Shown here: piece by piece, positions 11,468 to 22,690 of the stretch
Numbering within the stretch: position 1 is the first letter of the stretch
Layout of the letters: every line of letters starts with the position of its first letter
Assembly (NCBI RefSeq): GCF_003171515.1
Contig: NW_027093985.1
Coordinates: 1-51,670, forward strand
From: Pyrenophora tritici-repentis
Taxonomy: Eukaryota; Ascomycota; Dothideomycetes; Pleosporales; Pleosporaceae
Length of the DNA stretch: 51,670 nt
Direction: 5' to 3'
Translations under genes and position numbers: made by a program
The notes under the pieces: model-generated
Database searches by the model: none
What the model was told of the DNA's origin: nothing
The model's input: only the letters and a program-made list of their open reading frames with translations

Positions 11468-11975
11468 TTGAGGTAGTTGTTCTTACTCCAACAGAACGAA
11501 TAGTTGACCAGAGAATAGAGCCATGTCAGCAAATAACTAGTTCCCAGAACGAGATACCGCACTATGTCTCTAGAAACGACACACTCATGCTAGACTGGCT
11601 CAAATTAGGCTGCGACCAAATCCCACATCAGCATAGCACTGCTCAGCTCTGTGACTTGCCAGGAACTGAAGCAGACAGTGGCGGCGCTGGGTGTACTCTT
11701 ACATTCTTCTCGGAACGAATAGTAGCCGATAAAGCAGAGGTAAACGATCTGTTCCTCTTCCTTGACCGTTCAGCTCTAATCTTTAACGCTACAAAGGCAA
11801 AGCCGTTCTCAACCCAAAAAACGTACAGAATTACTGCTCTTTTCCAAAATGCAGATAGAGGGAGCCGTAGACAGCAGGCAGTGTTGGACAAAGTCAAGGT
11901 GCTGCTTTCTTCAGAACACCAGACTTGTCTCTCTAGTCTCTTACGCAAGATTAACCCTTGCGGGGAGAATCCGGG

Positions 11976-14706
11976 CAGTGATCGGAATGGTCTGGTCTGG
12001 TCTGGTCTGAGGGTACAGACCAGACCAGACCAGGTGCTTACATAAGGACCGGTCCGACCAGACCGGTCCGACCAACAAGACCGCCAAGAATGAGGCTGAA
12101 GCAAAGAAGGAAGCCGAGGAAATGTGTTTTACTACTGACTGTCAATCTAGTCGTCTTCGTTCTCACTATCCTCGATATCGCTGTTCCCCTCAGCTTGGGG
12201 CTTTCCATACCAGGCCCGGAGACACTCGCACGCTTCTATAATATCTGCCTTCAGCCTACCACGGCGATCGACGATAGTAAGCTTCGCGCTACTAAAAAGA
12301 CGTTCGCATTCATCCGACATAGGCGAGATCGCAAACATGTCTAGAGCGAAGCGAGCGAGATCTCGTTGGGAGTCGTAGCGAGATAGCCAGTACGCAATAG
12401 CCTCATTGCAACCTGCCTCTTCGTTATGAAGCCGGTCAGTAGAGATGTATTGTTCATACAAATCAGTTGTAGAAACTGGAGCGTCTATTCGAATGCGCTT
12501 ATGTTCCCGCTGGCGATCAAATGCTGGGTCAGGATCTCTCTCCTTCCTGGCTGGTGGTGGCAGCATCTCGACAGGGTACCTTCCCTTATACTCTGTCTCC
12601 CAGAGATGCTTCACCGCTAATTGTGCGTTTTCAAACCACCTCTTCTTCTCTTCGTCGCCATGAAGAACCCACTCTTGCCTGAACCATCCCCACTTGCGAT
12701 ATGGATCAAGGATTTGAGCCGCATAATATGCCGGTGGAAGGTCAGTATCTTCAGGGAATCGATTTTGCCAATTCAGCTGCTGATTGTTATAGTACTCAAC
12801 GCACTTTAACCAAGCAGCATCAGCGCAGCCTTGAAGGTACTTCCATGTAAAGTTGTTATCGTCCTCAGTGTGGATGTCGTGGTAGTGATCCTTCGTCTCG
12901 CTTATCTCCCGGAGAAGGCAGTCCAAAGTTGAAAACCAGTCCGCAAGTGACGTCTTCTTACCTTCAGAAAGCAAAGTTGCAGCATAGAAGTCTTTGAGAG
13001 CGAGTTCAATCTTTTCAAGCTCAAACCAGTGCTGTCCATCAAGCTTAAAGTTCGCGATCCCTACGGAGCCCTTTCCAGGTACATGACGAGCCGAGAAGAG
13101 CTCTAAACGTTCTCGAACATTTAATGCACGTGTAATCGAATAAAACCATGAGTTCCAGCGGGTCGAGTTGTTCTGGATAAGCTCAAGCCCGTCGAATTGC
13201 GAAAGATCTCCGCCGATAATAATTGTAGCAAACTCCTCACGCCGTTGTGGAGTAAGCCTGATGTATCGCACCAGGTTGTGAAGACGACCCAAACATCCGA
13301 ACTTCTTCCAGAGCTCTTCCACCTTCGTATAGTCGCCACGTTGATGATGCTTCTCCAGCTTCGCAAGATACTTCTCACAGTTTCGCCCCATAAGGAACGC
13401 CTGGCAACAGAGGTTGATGACATGGCCCAAGCAACGCAGCCGGCGATGACGACGTTGTTTTGACTTCATCCATGGGCAGAGATCCTTGAGTATAAACTCA
13501 ACAGCGGTATCATTTGCCGAGGCATTATCCAGCATAAAGTATCCAATCTGATCTCCGCTAATGTCGTATTCTTCCAGCAATTCAAGGACCACCGATCCAA
13601 GATTCTCTCCAGTATGTTCGCCGTATATACGTCGCATACCTAAAGCGGTAACACGTCGCATGCCGGTAGTATCAATCCACATAGCGACGACGCCTAGGAT
13701 AGCGTAAGGGTTTGGTGAAGTCCAGAGATCAAAGGAGATAGAGATCCTACTCCGTGAATGGTGTAGGTCCTCCCTAAGCTGTTGCTTCTTCGATATGAAT
13801 GCATTCATTACCCAGCTTCGGATAGTCTTCGCAGCCTTCGGGAGGTGGTTGAGTAGTGCCGGATTTAAAAAGAGGAGTAGTTCACGAAAGTACTGGTTCT
13901 CTAATTGAAAGAAGGCGATATGGCAGTACACAATCCAACGAATTAGAAGCTCTTTAAACTTCTCTACTGACTCCTTCTAGAAAAAGGTGCTGGAAGCAGC
14001 CCCATCCTTTTGCTGGTCGATTATAGACTTCCGTACAGAACCCTTTCGCTTGATGCCACTCTGGGGATCAATCTGGTGCTTCTGTTCCAGGTGATTCCGG
14101 ATCCTAGAAGTGCCATTGATGACAAACAACTCTTGCTTGCTCTTCCCAACCCTGCACTCATGGCAGTAATACACCTCTTTCTTATCGCTATCTCGAATGT
14201 ATTGGAGTCCGTACTTCCAGATGTGTGATGTACCTTGACGGAAATCCTTCCTTGCAATTATTGCACGTTTCACGTACGTGATACCGCCCTGCACGAACTC
14301 ATCTGGAGATTCGTGATATTGAATAGGAGTGGGTGATAGTATAGGGGTGGGTGATGACGTGGGGATAGGAGATGGAGTAAGAGACGTTAAATCTAGTCTT
14401 ATAATATTCGATGGGGACGGTGAGGTTGGTGTTGAAGGCTCCATAACAATAGTATATAAGTAGGTTGTTAAGGACTTGATTGTTCTATGTAAGTAGAAGA
14501 CTTACCTTGATCTTAATGACTCATATTGTGCTAAATTTTCTGGCTAGATTAGTCTAAGATCTAGTCACGTGGACCTATTTATAGCCGGACCGGTCCGATC
14601 ATCTAGACCGGTCCGACCACGGTCTCAAAAAATCGCCAGACCAGACCAAGTCTTGGCGGTCTAGACCAGACCAAGACCAAGTCAGACCAGACCATTCCGA
14701 TCACTG
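11976..14706 (-). mobile_element. hAT DNA transposon, 2731 bp, inserted in the Zn2Cys6 gene
   Basis: Termini begin CAGTGATCGGAATGG and match as 24-bp inverted repeats. Both sides have the 8-bp duplication AATCCGGG (11968-11975 and 14707-14714), the hAT hallmark. Subterminal regions are rich in GGTCTGGTCT and ACCGGTCCGA motifs, likely transposase-binding sites. It carries one transposase gene on the minus strand with a single in-frame stop. Excision of the element with one duplication restores the host gene frame. Confidence 0.96.
12147..14444 (-). pseudogene. hAT transposase, full length but for one TAG stop
   Basis: A single frame of 766 codons from ATG at 14444 to the stop at 12147, broken only by TAG at 13977-13979 (context TTC TAG AAG). 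N-terminal region: Pro/Ser-rich leader, then a BED-type zinc finger (residues about 70-140: HIWKYG, CHEC, and HLEQKH ligands). Core: FDLWTSPNPYAI, the MLDNASAND acidic motif and NSTRWNSWF. C-terminus: the hAT dimerisation region FAISPMSDECERLFSSAKL, then an acidic tail. It cuts and pastes hAT ends and makes 8-bp duplications. The TAG would arise from CAG by one C-to-T change, so this copy may have been functional recently. Without readthrough only the BED-finger peptide or a downstream restart could be made. Confidence 0.93.
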
Positions 14707-14714
14707 AATCCGGG

Positions 14715-14824
14715 TCTGGACCTAAACGATCTTCCTGTGAAGAAGCTCCTTCAGAGTATGTCTAGGATGCCGCCAACTAGAAATCTGCTAATGCTTTACC
14801 AGAAGCATTTAAAGACCCAGGAGG
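14715..14824 (+). other. Distal half of Zn2Cys6 exon 4, resuming after the hAT
   Basis: After the right 8-bp duplication the host frame continues as GLDLNDLPVKKLLQSM, in phase with the part ending at 11975. A GTAAGT donor at 14825 closes the exon. Confidence 0.8.
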
Positions 14825-15793
14825 GTAAGTCAACCAAGCAACGGGTGCACTGTGTGAGCTGATGTGTGAGAAAGGCTGAGTCTGTTCATTAAAGAGCAAG
14901 ATGTCATGCGTATACAAGAGTGTTGTTTCGATCTAAAAGATCGGCCTATAGATGTTAGTGATATGTCATTGCTAATTGTATCACTGGCTTGGGGAGCCTT
15001 GTTAGATCCGGAAGTAAGCTCGGTTTCCAGAGTAGCGCTACTGGATGCTGTGCTTGAAACTTCATCGTTGCTACTTCGCCAGGAAAGTAGTGTCCGTCAG
15101 TTCTTGGTATGTTCTTCCGCTCGATGACAACGAAGGTTTTGCTAATTTAAGCCAGGCGCTTGTTGCTGTAGTTCGTAAAAGTCTGATCATCTACAACGAA
15201 GCAGTCGGCTAACCTCTCCAGCTCTGTCTTACCGAAAAAACGGGGTCAGACAACCTACCTGCACTCATACTTGGCAGTATTTCGACTGCGGCCTCCTTGA
15301 GTCTCCATTTAGAATCCGTCCTACACAAGTTCTGTGTTAGCGACGAACAAGCCGTTCAGACCAAACGAGCTATCTGGCTACTCTACTGTATTGATAAGTC
15401 TTATGCATTGAGGTGGCAAACCTTCTCTGTAAGCTCTCACTCTACCTGGTTATCTTAGGCCTATCGGATTAAGGCTAATACAAGGTAAACAGCTGGTTGG
15501 TGACGGTTCTCTTCCGACTACGAACCCACCCGACAACGTGCTTCAAAGTGATTTTGCAACTACAACCTCAGAATGGTTGCGGATTCGGTGTCAGTACTCC
15601 CAAATTTGTTCGAAAATTCTGCAGCTCCGAGTAGGCGTAGAGAAAGAGCCATCTGAAGATCGTCCTAACAAGGCTGTGGCGTTGTCAATGGCGCTGGAAG
15701 AATGGTATAGAGCAACTGGGATTAATCAAATGACGCACTCACTGGACCACAGTGATATCATACGCACCAAGCTCCAGATATCTTACTATTACT

Positions 15794-15955
15794 CACAGTC
15801 CGCAACAATCAATTAAGTGGGTCCTAGAAGGTTCAGATTGGATTGATTGATTACCGCTTTAAGCCTAGTAGTTACCTATAGGAGTTTAAGCCCTACCTAG
15901 ATAGGTAAGTGGGTCTAGGAGAGTGACCGGATTGAATTGATTGTTGCGGAGTCTA
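15794..15955 (-). mobile_element. 162-bp MITE copy 1 (hAT-like) in Zn2Cys6 exon 7
   Basis: Non-autonomous element with inner inverted repeats TCCGCAACAATCAATT and outer ends CACAG / TAGAC. It is flanked by CTATTACT at 15786-15793 and 15956-15963. The 162 bases look identical to the copies at 38135-38296 and 39496-39657, which are in the opposite orientation. The 8-bp duplication and CACAG end point to mobilisation by a hAT transposase in trans. Confidence 0.95.
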
Positions 15956-16383
15956 CTATTACTACGAGGCTCGGTTTCAGTTACTAAGTATAAGCCTGCT
16001 ATATCCACAACCCTCTTCTCCAGTAGGGGCTCAGGAGTGTAGAGAACTACTCAAGCGATCAATACGGGAAACACTCACATTTTCTAATACCATACCTTCG
16101 GACTACCTACTTCAAGACTGGTATGTGTTGCACGAAACAGCATCTTTCCCAATCCGCTTATACTAAGTACTTATACAATAGCAACCATCTATTTATTAAC
16201 ACACTTGCTTTGTGTTTGCTTGCGCTGGACATTCTCCAGGAGTCGGGTCAGAACTGCGGGAAGGAAAACCGAGCGTTACTTAGCATTGTTGGTGGTTTCT
16301 TTGCTAGGGTAGATATCATGTTGCCGCAAAGTTCTATCTTCGAGGAGGTGTCTAACTTGATGGAGATCCTTTTATATTATTAA

Positions 16384-16766
16384 ATCTAAGGTAGTGCAAG
16401 AGAATACAATGTTCGCTTACTTTGGTTATCTTTACTTCATAGTATCGTCCACACATTGTTCTGGTCATACCTCACTTGCATCTCAACTAACTTTTCGTAT
16501 TCTTCACGTGACGCCGTTTTGCATACGAAGGGATAACGCATGGACATCAGGCCTCAATGATTATGGATTTTCAATATACCTAATCAAAATGTCAGATAGC
16601 AGGCGATCCAACAGACAGTTGAGTGTCGGTGCCAGCCGACCCGCCTCGATCCTACTGAGGCCTCACTTGCACGAGGCCTTATAGATCTTAAGAGTAGATT
16701 GATCGAGGGAAGAATAGAACACAATACAATCAATCATGAACAACCATCGAATCGATTTCATACAAT
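16384..16766. other. Downstream flank of the Zn2Cys6 gene, no gene seen
   Basis: Contains small open frames without recognisable domains or convincing splice structure. It may hold the former 3' UTR of the broken regulator gene. Confidence 0.4.
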
Positions 16767-16774
16767 ATCTCATC

Positions 16775-17826
16775 CATACTTGTCAACGAGCGAGCCGGCT
16801 CGCTCAGCTCGCTCGGCTTGGACGTTTTGACCAAGCCGAATGAGCTGAGCGCGCAATGCGCGCTTGCAAGCCGAGCGAGCTTAGGGATAGGCGCTCGCTC
16901 AGTCAGCTTGCTTAGCTTGGTTAGATGGGGCGGTTGGAAACTTGGGGCTGAAGGACTTGGTGGAGGGGCAATCTCACGATGATTTTTAGGTGTAGTGCGT
17001 AAGTTCGAAACCTAGTTATAACCTAAAATACACTCTTTTTTGCTATATTTCTAGCAAATAAGCTACTAAATTTCCGGCTAACCGCCTGGCAACAATATTC
17101 TCCTTTTGCGACACTTCACTTACTACTTATCACCCACCACACTCATCTAAACTCCATCAACGCGTCTCTATTTGCAGCTACTATCTACCTCGCCGTTGCT
17201 ATAATGCCAGCAAAAAGAACACGCGTTAATGCTCCAGAAATCGCGGCAACTTTATCAACAACTTTATTGAGCCTGCAGGGCTTACGGAGAACGAGGAAGA
17301 TGAATATGAGGCTTGGAAACGCAGCGAACCGATCGCTGGCGAGGGCGTCGACCCTATAAAATACTGGGTAGAACTCCGCGATCGCCACCCTAGCCTTAGC
17401 AAATTTGCTATCGACATGCTATCAATCCCAGGCTCAAGCTGTGAGTGTGAGCGCTTATTCAGCGAGCTGGGTGACCTCCTCGAGCCCCGTCGGCGCAGCA
17501 TTTCTCCGCAACTTCTAGCAGCAATACAGTGCGATCGACGATGGATAAGAGCTGGATTTGGCAGTGGTGAGGTGCCTGTAAAGGAGGCTATCAGCGATGA
17601 GGAGATGGACGCGAAATACGGTGTACATAAGTGGGATATTAGCTGAGAAACTCAACACCAAGGTTTCTATATAACTTTCCTAATCGGGACTGAGCCCATC
17701 AAGCCGAGCGAGCTGACAGCCCTGTTTCAGCCAATCCGAGCGAGCCGAGCGAGCTGCTGGCCTCCGCTCAATTGGCTGAGCAAGCCAATTGGCTGAGCTC
17801 GCTCAGCTTGCTCATTGACATCTGTG
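16775..17826 (+). mobile_element. Internally deleted hAT element, 1052 bp, copy 1
   Basis: Ends read CATACTTGTCAACGAGC and, reverse-complemented, CACAGATGTCAATGAGC. An exact 8-bp duplication ATCTCATC flanks it (16767-16774 and 17827-17834). Long subterminal regions are built of repeated GCGAGC/GCTCGCT motifs. Only the C-terminal part of the transposase remains, so this is a deletion derivative dependent on a transposase elsewhere. A same-length inverted copy lies at 29567-30618. Confidence 0.95.
17230..17646 (+). pseudogene. hAT transposase C-terminal fragment
   Basis: The open frame ends with the hAT dimerisation signature MLSIPGSSCECERLFSEL, preceded by an EPAGLTENEEDEYEAWKR linker. A start codon with a short basic leader (ATG at 17204) sits in a different frame just upstream and may be the fused remnant of the original N-terminus. 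No catalytic residues remain. Confidence 0.88.
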
Positions 17827-17946
17827 ATCTCATCTAATCTGACAATTAATAGTCTCACTGCCTCTATAACGAGAGACAAACTACCAATATGGCAGCAAAT
17901 CAGGGCTAGAGGGATGCGACAGTCATCCTTACTGACTCAAGCAGTT

Positions 17947-18169
17947 TGTAACGGGCTGAGCCCTAGATCACATGACTAGGCTGCTAGCCTAGTCGCTTCC
18001 TTCCCTTCTGTCCCTTCTGTCCCTTACCTTGCCTCAGCAGCACGTGGACCGTGCGCGAACACAAACAACATGGGGTGGTAGCCCACCTCTCTCACTTTCT
18101 CCTTACCTTGACTGTAAATAGCATCTGGACTAGAGAGCTAGAATACAGTTCCTACAGACCGTTCACACA
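17947..18169 (+). repeat. LTR-like repeat, copy 1 (about 223 bp)
   Basis: Begins TGTAACGGGCTGAGCCC and shares its full length with the copy at 18894-19107, ending GTTCACACAA. It is followed by CTGGATCTCCTGGTATCGC, which resembles a primer-binding region after a 5' LTR. No internal coding region follows. Confidence 0.6.
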
Positions 18170-18893
18170 ACTGGATCTCCTGGTATCGCAAACTCAAGAT
18201 GAGAAACACTATAGACCTAAGCCTCAAGAGCACAGTTCGGCGCTAAGCGGCGCCGACCGTACCGGCATGTTAGTTCCATGCAAAATGAAGGCCATAGGAT
18301 ACTCACTGTGTGGACAAAGCAGGATGTAGATGCGGAGTTAAGCGCGGAACCACCGGAAATGCGGAACCGGACGCGGAACCGGACGCGGAACCGGACGCGG
18401 AACCGACGAATTACATTTACAGGTACTCCCGCACCACTAATAACTGTCGCATATGTTGACCCTCAAAGTTTTGGGGACTAAAGTAGCCCTTTCAAGACGA
18501 TTCGCCGCAGCAGCAACAGAAAGGACGTTGCTGTAGTTGCATGAAGAATCGATAGATATCGTCCTTTTGGTGACCTGGAAAAGTTGATGTTCGGTGCGCC
18601 TCTGCTAACGTAGGTGACCAGTAGATGAGCCAGCCTAGCCGATGAGCCACCCGAACATCAAAACAAGATAATCGTCCCATCTTGGCTCTACAGCTTCGTT
18701 TTTCCTAAAGTTCTAGTGTTTATGGTGGGTCATTACGCGACTTGGGTCATTGCGCGCACAGACACGGTATCTGAAGAACAAGAGCGCATACGCTGCAAGT
18801 CCATAAGCGGACGCAGTGAGGATTAGTTTGGATTGAAGTTGCATTCGTCTCGCTGAGGGGCATTTCTCGCTTACGGGCGATGCACGTTATATT
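18170..18893. other. Non-coding stretch between LTR-like copies, with a short tandem repeat
   Basis: No gene recognised. A 12-bp unit GCGGAACCGGAC is repeated about 3.5 times at 18361-18404. At its right end (18848-18890) lies a 43-bp motif that recurs at 26759-26801. Confidence 0.5.
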
Positions 18894-19107
18894 TGTAACG
18901 GGCTGAGCCCTGGATCACATGACTAGGCTGCTAGCCTAGTCGCTTCCTTCCCTTCTGTCCCTCACCTTGCCTCAGCAGCACGTGGACCGTGCGCGAACAC
19001 AAACAACATGGGGTGGTAGCCTGCCTCTCTCACCTTCTCCTTATCTTGACTGTAAATAGCATCTGGACTAGATAGCTGGAATACAGTTCCTACAGATCGT
19101 TCACACA
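18894..19107 (+). repeat. LTR-like repeat, copy 2 (about 214 bp)
   Basis: Same sequence as 17947-18169 apart from a short deletion in a CCCTTCTGT tandem and scattered substitutions. No clear target duplication is visible on the flanks. Confidence 0.6.
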
Positions 19108-19479
19108 AGGTACTCTGGACTTACACACCTCCCTCAGGTTCGAGCGTGTGTAGAAGCTGACATGATCGGAGACCATCCTCTGCCTTGTGTGGGCAGAACT
19201 GCATGAATTGTGGGCTTGTCCTGCTGAAACGCGGTGTTGGTGGACTTCGCTCTATAGGCGTCCCTAATAGTCAGACCTCTCCTAGAGCTAGTATTGTAAC
19301 CACGTGGATGAAGTCACATGATATTCTATTGTAGCAGGCACTACCCGGTAGGCAAGTGCACTTACCTCTGAGCTGAGAGCTCCTGTACACGAACATCACA
19401 ACACGATAACAGATAGCAATACAAGCGTTAATCCGGAGCCTCCAATCCGACACTGCACACGCAGTTACAGATAGGAACG

Positions 19480-19724
19480 TGTCACGGTAGTCGGCAGGCG
19501 GGGAGGATAGGTGCACGTGATCGGTATAATTATTATAGTCTACTAGCAGAATAGAAGCAGGATCAAAGACAGGACGTAGCTCAAGGAGCTACGATCGAGA
19601 TCTTCGGACGAACAGATTTTATCATACGCGAGGCCCGTGCCTCGCGTAGCTAATCAGTAGCTATTAGCTATCGCTCAGCTCACCTACGGCTCCTGATTGG
19701 CCCGTTCAGGCCAGCGCCGTGACA
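19480..19724 (-). repeat. Candidate solo LTR or MITE with TGTCACGG/CCGTGACA ends
   Basis: A 245-bp segment bounded by exact 8-bp inverted termini, with an internal palindrome ACGCGAGGC / GCCTCGCGT at about 19629-19650. Only one copy is present and no target duplication was found, so the class stays open. Confidence 0.35.
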
Positions 19725-19752
19725 GGGGTTGTTTGAACTGCAGGGAGAGACT

Positions 19753-20688
19753 TTACCCTTTGCTTATCAGCTTTTCACAATAGTTAACTCGATAGGGTTT
19801 TCGGGGTGATCTTCTAGGTAGCACGGGAGCCCTTGGCAATCTCTCGAATCCACTTGGTTGTTTTACACTTTTCTTGCTTCGCTGATAATAAGCATCTAAG
19901 ATCTGGCCGTCAGAAATGCTACTGCTTTGGTTGGTGTGCTTCGCCGAGATCTGCACATGCCCACTAGGTTTAGGGGTAAAGCCTAAGTTCTCTAGCATCC
20001 CCTTAGCACTATCCATACTGGATTGGATTTGCAATGTTTCCATGGCTATGTCCTCAAAGGTGCCTTGTTCGAGTGTGCCTTTTGAGCATGGCTGTGCAGT
20101 AGCAACATAGGTGTTCGTGAAATTTGTAGCAGGCCAGTCATCCTTTACATTGAGAGGGACCATAGTCCTGCAAAATGCCCCTTGATTTCTGGCGCCATTT
20201 TCGATTGATTTGAATTCTGTACATCGCGAAAAAGAATGGTGCAACAACAGGGTACTGTCATCGACTGTTGAGTCGTCGCCACCCTCAGTAGGAATTGCAA
20301 TTAGGACAATCATTCTGTCTCTACTAGAAGATGGTTAGATAGACTTAGGGTCACTCACCTATCAGGCTACTTACAAATTGTCTAATTCCCTAATGCATTT
20401 TGCAGGCTCGGGAGCTGTTTCTCCAAGTAACAGAATCGTGTTTCCAGAATAGACTGACTTGTAAGCCTTATGTACCTTGCGAATCGTTGCTTTTGATTTT
20501 GCCCTGATCCAGAGAAAGTTTATCTTTGTAGAGTCGTTATCAGTCTGTGGTTTGTGGCACTGAATTGCGATCCAGAACTGCTTCTTCGCTAAGGATATGC
20601 TTGGTCTTAGTTTTTCTGCTAGGCTGCGTAGCTGAAGGTAGTCGGGAGGAGAAGATCCCATCGTGCTGTTAACGAAAACTGAAGACAT
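19753..20688 (-). CDS. Hypothetical protein, two exons, 294 aa
   Basis: Not recognised. Exon 1 is 20688-20375 and exon 2 is 20323-19753. The 51-bp intron has a GTAAGT donor, a CTATCTAACC branch region and a TTCTAG acceptor. Splicing joins TT|T (Phe) and gives one open frame of 294 residues, whereas each exon alone would look like a separate small ORF. The N-terminal half (about 1-110) is mixed helical and basic with a short hydrophobic run (NTILLLGE). The C-terminal half is Ser/Thr-rich and ends in a basic Pro-Arg segment. No signal peptide or membrane helix is evident. A TATAAAAG box lies on this strand at 20708-20701, closer to the ATG than usual. It lies between an LTR-like relic and a LINE. 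It may be a host gene or part of an unrecognised element. Confidence 0.55.
20324..20374 (-). other. Intron of the 294-aa hypothetical gene (51 bp)
   Basis: GTAAGT...CTATCTAACC...TTCTAG on the minus strand, a canonical filamentous-fungal intron. Its removal keeps the frame open across both exons. Confidence 0.75.
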
Positions 20689-20948
20689 AATGTTAGTAGA
20701 CTTTTATACGATTATGCGGAGTGATAGTAATAATGAGATTTTCCTTGTGTTTTAGTATTGGTATGATTTCTCTGTAAACGTAAGCTCAGTGCGAGTCGGA
20801 CCGAAGTAGGATCGAGTCAGTTCTTGGGCATCGTTGGACAGCCGATGTACCTATCACTACCGAAAACACGACAACAGCGAGAATTTCACTTTTTGGAATT
20901 AACGTAGTACAACGCGCGCAAAACGTCCGCTAGAGACGGCTATCGACT

Positions 20949-20986
20949 AGCCGGCACTCAGAAGTAGAGCCGGCACTCAGAAGTAG
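20949..20986 (+). repeat. Two tandem 19-bp units upstream of LINE ORF1
   Basis: AGCCGGCACTCAGAAGTAG is repeated exactly twice, ending 22 bp before the ORF1 ATG at 21009. Tandem 5' UTR units often carry promoter activity in LINEs; that role is inferred here. Confidence 0.6.
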
Positions 20987-21008
20987 CGCCCACTGCTGCT
21001 GAGGCGTC

Positions 21009-22690
21009 ATGGCGACACCGTGGCCCCGACGGTCGACCTGGCCGATCCCAATAGACGAGCATGCTACCAACCTCAGCGCTTTCCTTCGCGAGGTGCTATC
21101 CTTAATCGAGCGCAACCGAGGCCAGCAGCCTCTGCCGGCAGACATCGTTGGCGACATCATTCGCGGCGCATTGACGTTCGTACTGAAGACGCAGCACTCC
21201 CCTGACCTCGGTGGTCTCAGCGACGCGCTCAACGTCGCGCGGACCGAGGCAAGAGCGACAGCAGAAAGCACGGCGCGAACCCTCGACCAAATCAAACAAG
21301 AGCTCAAGTCCACCGTAGGACTCGTACAACAGTCCGCAACAAAGATACAACAAAATGGCAACATGGCAGAAGAGGCGAGGGCGGCAGCCAAGGACGCCAC
21401 AGAGGTGGGTAAAGCGACGCTGGAGATCGCGCGAGAGATCAGGAACAAGAGACCACAAGAGCAGGCGAACGGACCAATGAGCTACGCCGCGGCGGCAGCC
21501 AGGGGAGTCCCGCTAGCAGGTACATACAATGCACAAAGTGTCAAACAGCCATCTGCGCAGACGCAGCGTGAGGTCATTATGAATATTAGAGACCCCCTCA
21601 CCGTACAGAGCCTGAGGGCTATGAATCCTAGCAACCTCAAAATGCATGTCCAGCGTGCCATCGAGCAAAGTGGCAACGAAAACATAGTCAACGTGAAGAT
21701 CGTCTCATCTAACCAGCTGAAGAGCGGAGACCTGAGCATCAAGACAGCAAGCAGCAGGGAAGTCGAGGCGCTACAACAGTTCGCGGACGACTGGGCCCAC
21801 CGCATAGGCAGTGGGACTACAGTGCAGATCCCGACGTTCGGCGTCCTCGCACACGGCATACGCACGAGCACGATGGACATGAGCAAGCTTGACGAGATCA
21901 GAGCGCAGATACTGCAGGACAACCGACCGTTCATACCCCGGGCCGAGATAAGACACATAGGCTGGCTTACTAGAGATGCTACCACCAAGACGGCAACAAC
22001 TATCACCATCGAGTTCACCAAACCAGAGGACGCCGACAAGATCATCGACGAGGGTCTGATCTGGCAAGGTGAGGTTTTCCAGTGCGAACGATACGAGCGA
22101 CAGTGCCGAGTGAAGCAGTGCTTCAAGTGCCAAGATACGGCCACATAGGAACCCAGTGCAAGGCAGCAACAGCATGTGGCCACTGTGCGCAGGAGCACGA
22201 CACCCGGGACTGCCCATCGAGGGCCGGACAAGCCGTGACTAGAAAATGTGCCGCCTGCCGCGGCGAGCACGAAGCGTGGAGCCGCCAGTGCCCGACCAGG
22301 AAGGACGAGATAGCCAAGGCAAGGACCGCGTACGAAATGCGGCCGCGCTACCACCACGTTTCGCAAACAGCCGGACAAAACGTGCAGATTGATATCCCGA
22401 CGTCTACGATTCAAAGGAGAAGGACTAGTCAGCCAGTGGCAGCTACGCAGCCGATGCAGCCTACCAGCAACCGATCGCAAACCGGACGAGGACAGAAGAG
22501 AACTAACGCTGGAACCACTATCGACCCGTTGGATCAGGAAAATCCATCAACGCAAGCAAACGCGAGCCAAAGGCCGCATCGACAGATCATACCTAGCAGG
22601 AGAGCTCTAGAATCGACTGGACTCAACACCCGGGCGATACAGAACAACAGCAGTCACCACATGGAGATCGACTCCGACGATGATGCATGA
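21009..22690 (+). pseudogene. LINE ORF1 (Gag-like, CCHC knuckles), one frameshift
   Basis: RNA-binding ORF1 protein. Starts MATPWPRR at 21009. The first 379 codons have a long Ala/Glu/Lys-rich helical region (probable coiled coil, about residues 75-150), an RRM-like central part, and the first half of a zinc knuckle (CFKC). Near 22130 a one-base loss shifts the frame. The rest (YGHIGTQC, CGHCAQEHDTRDC, CAACRGEHEAWSRQC) gives three CCHC knuckles, then a basic, Gln-rich tail and an acidic end. The shift falls inside the first knuckle and separates the coiled coil from all nucleic-acid-binding fingers. Confidence 0.88.

Larger units (their letters stand above)
10879..16383 (+). pseudogene. Zn(II)2Cys6 fungal transcription factor, split by two transposons
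   Basis: Exons inferred from splice signals and phase: 10879-10951, 10997-11028, 11081-11402, 11468-11975 continued at 14715-14824, 14895-15106 (acceptor uncertain), 15156-15428, 15493-15793 continued at 15964-16163. Splicing exons 1-3 builds a perfect binuclear cluster, CX2CX6CX5CX2CX6C, beginning CKECRQKKVRC. The later exons give a fungal middle-homology region with AIWLLYCIDKSYALRWQTFS and DGSLPTTNPPDN. Intron 2 (11029-11080) has a CACTAAC branch site. A hAT element interrupts exon 4 and a MITE interrupts exon 7; both insertions left 8-bp duplications, and the frame resumes on the far side of each. A TAA at 15210-15212 and a frame break between about 16140 and 16200 show further decay. The last part (16123-16383) is in another frame. 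Target genes are unknown. Confidence 0.85.

Noticed and set aside
18894..19107. Complete solo LTR with target duplication
   Set aside because: The flanks do not repeat, so only an LTR-like repeat is claimed.
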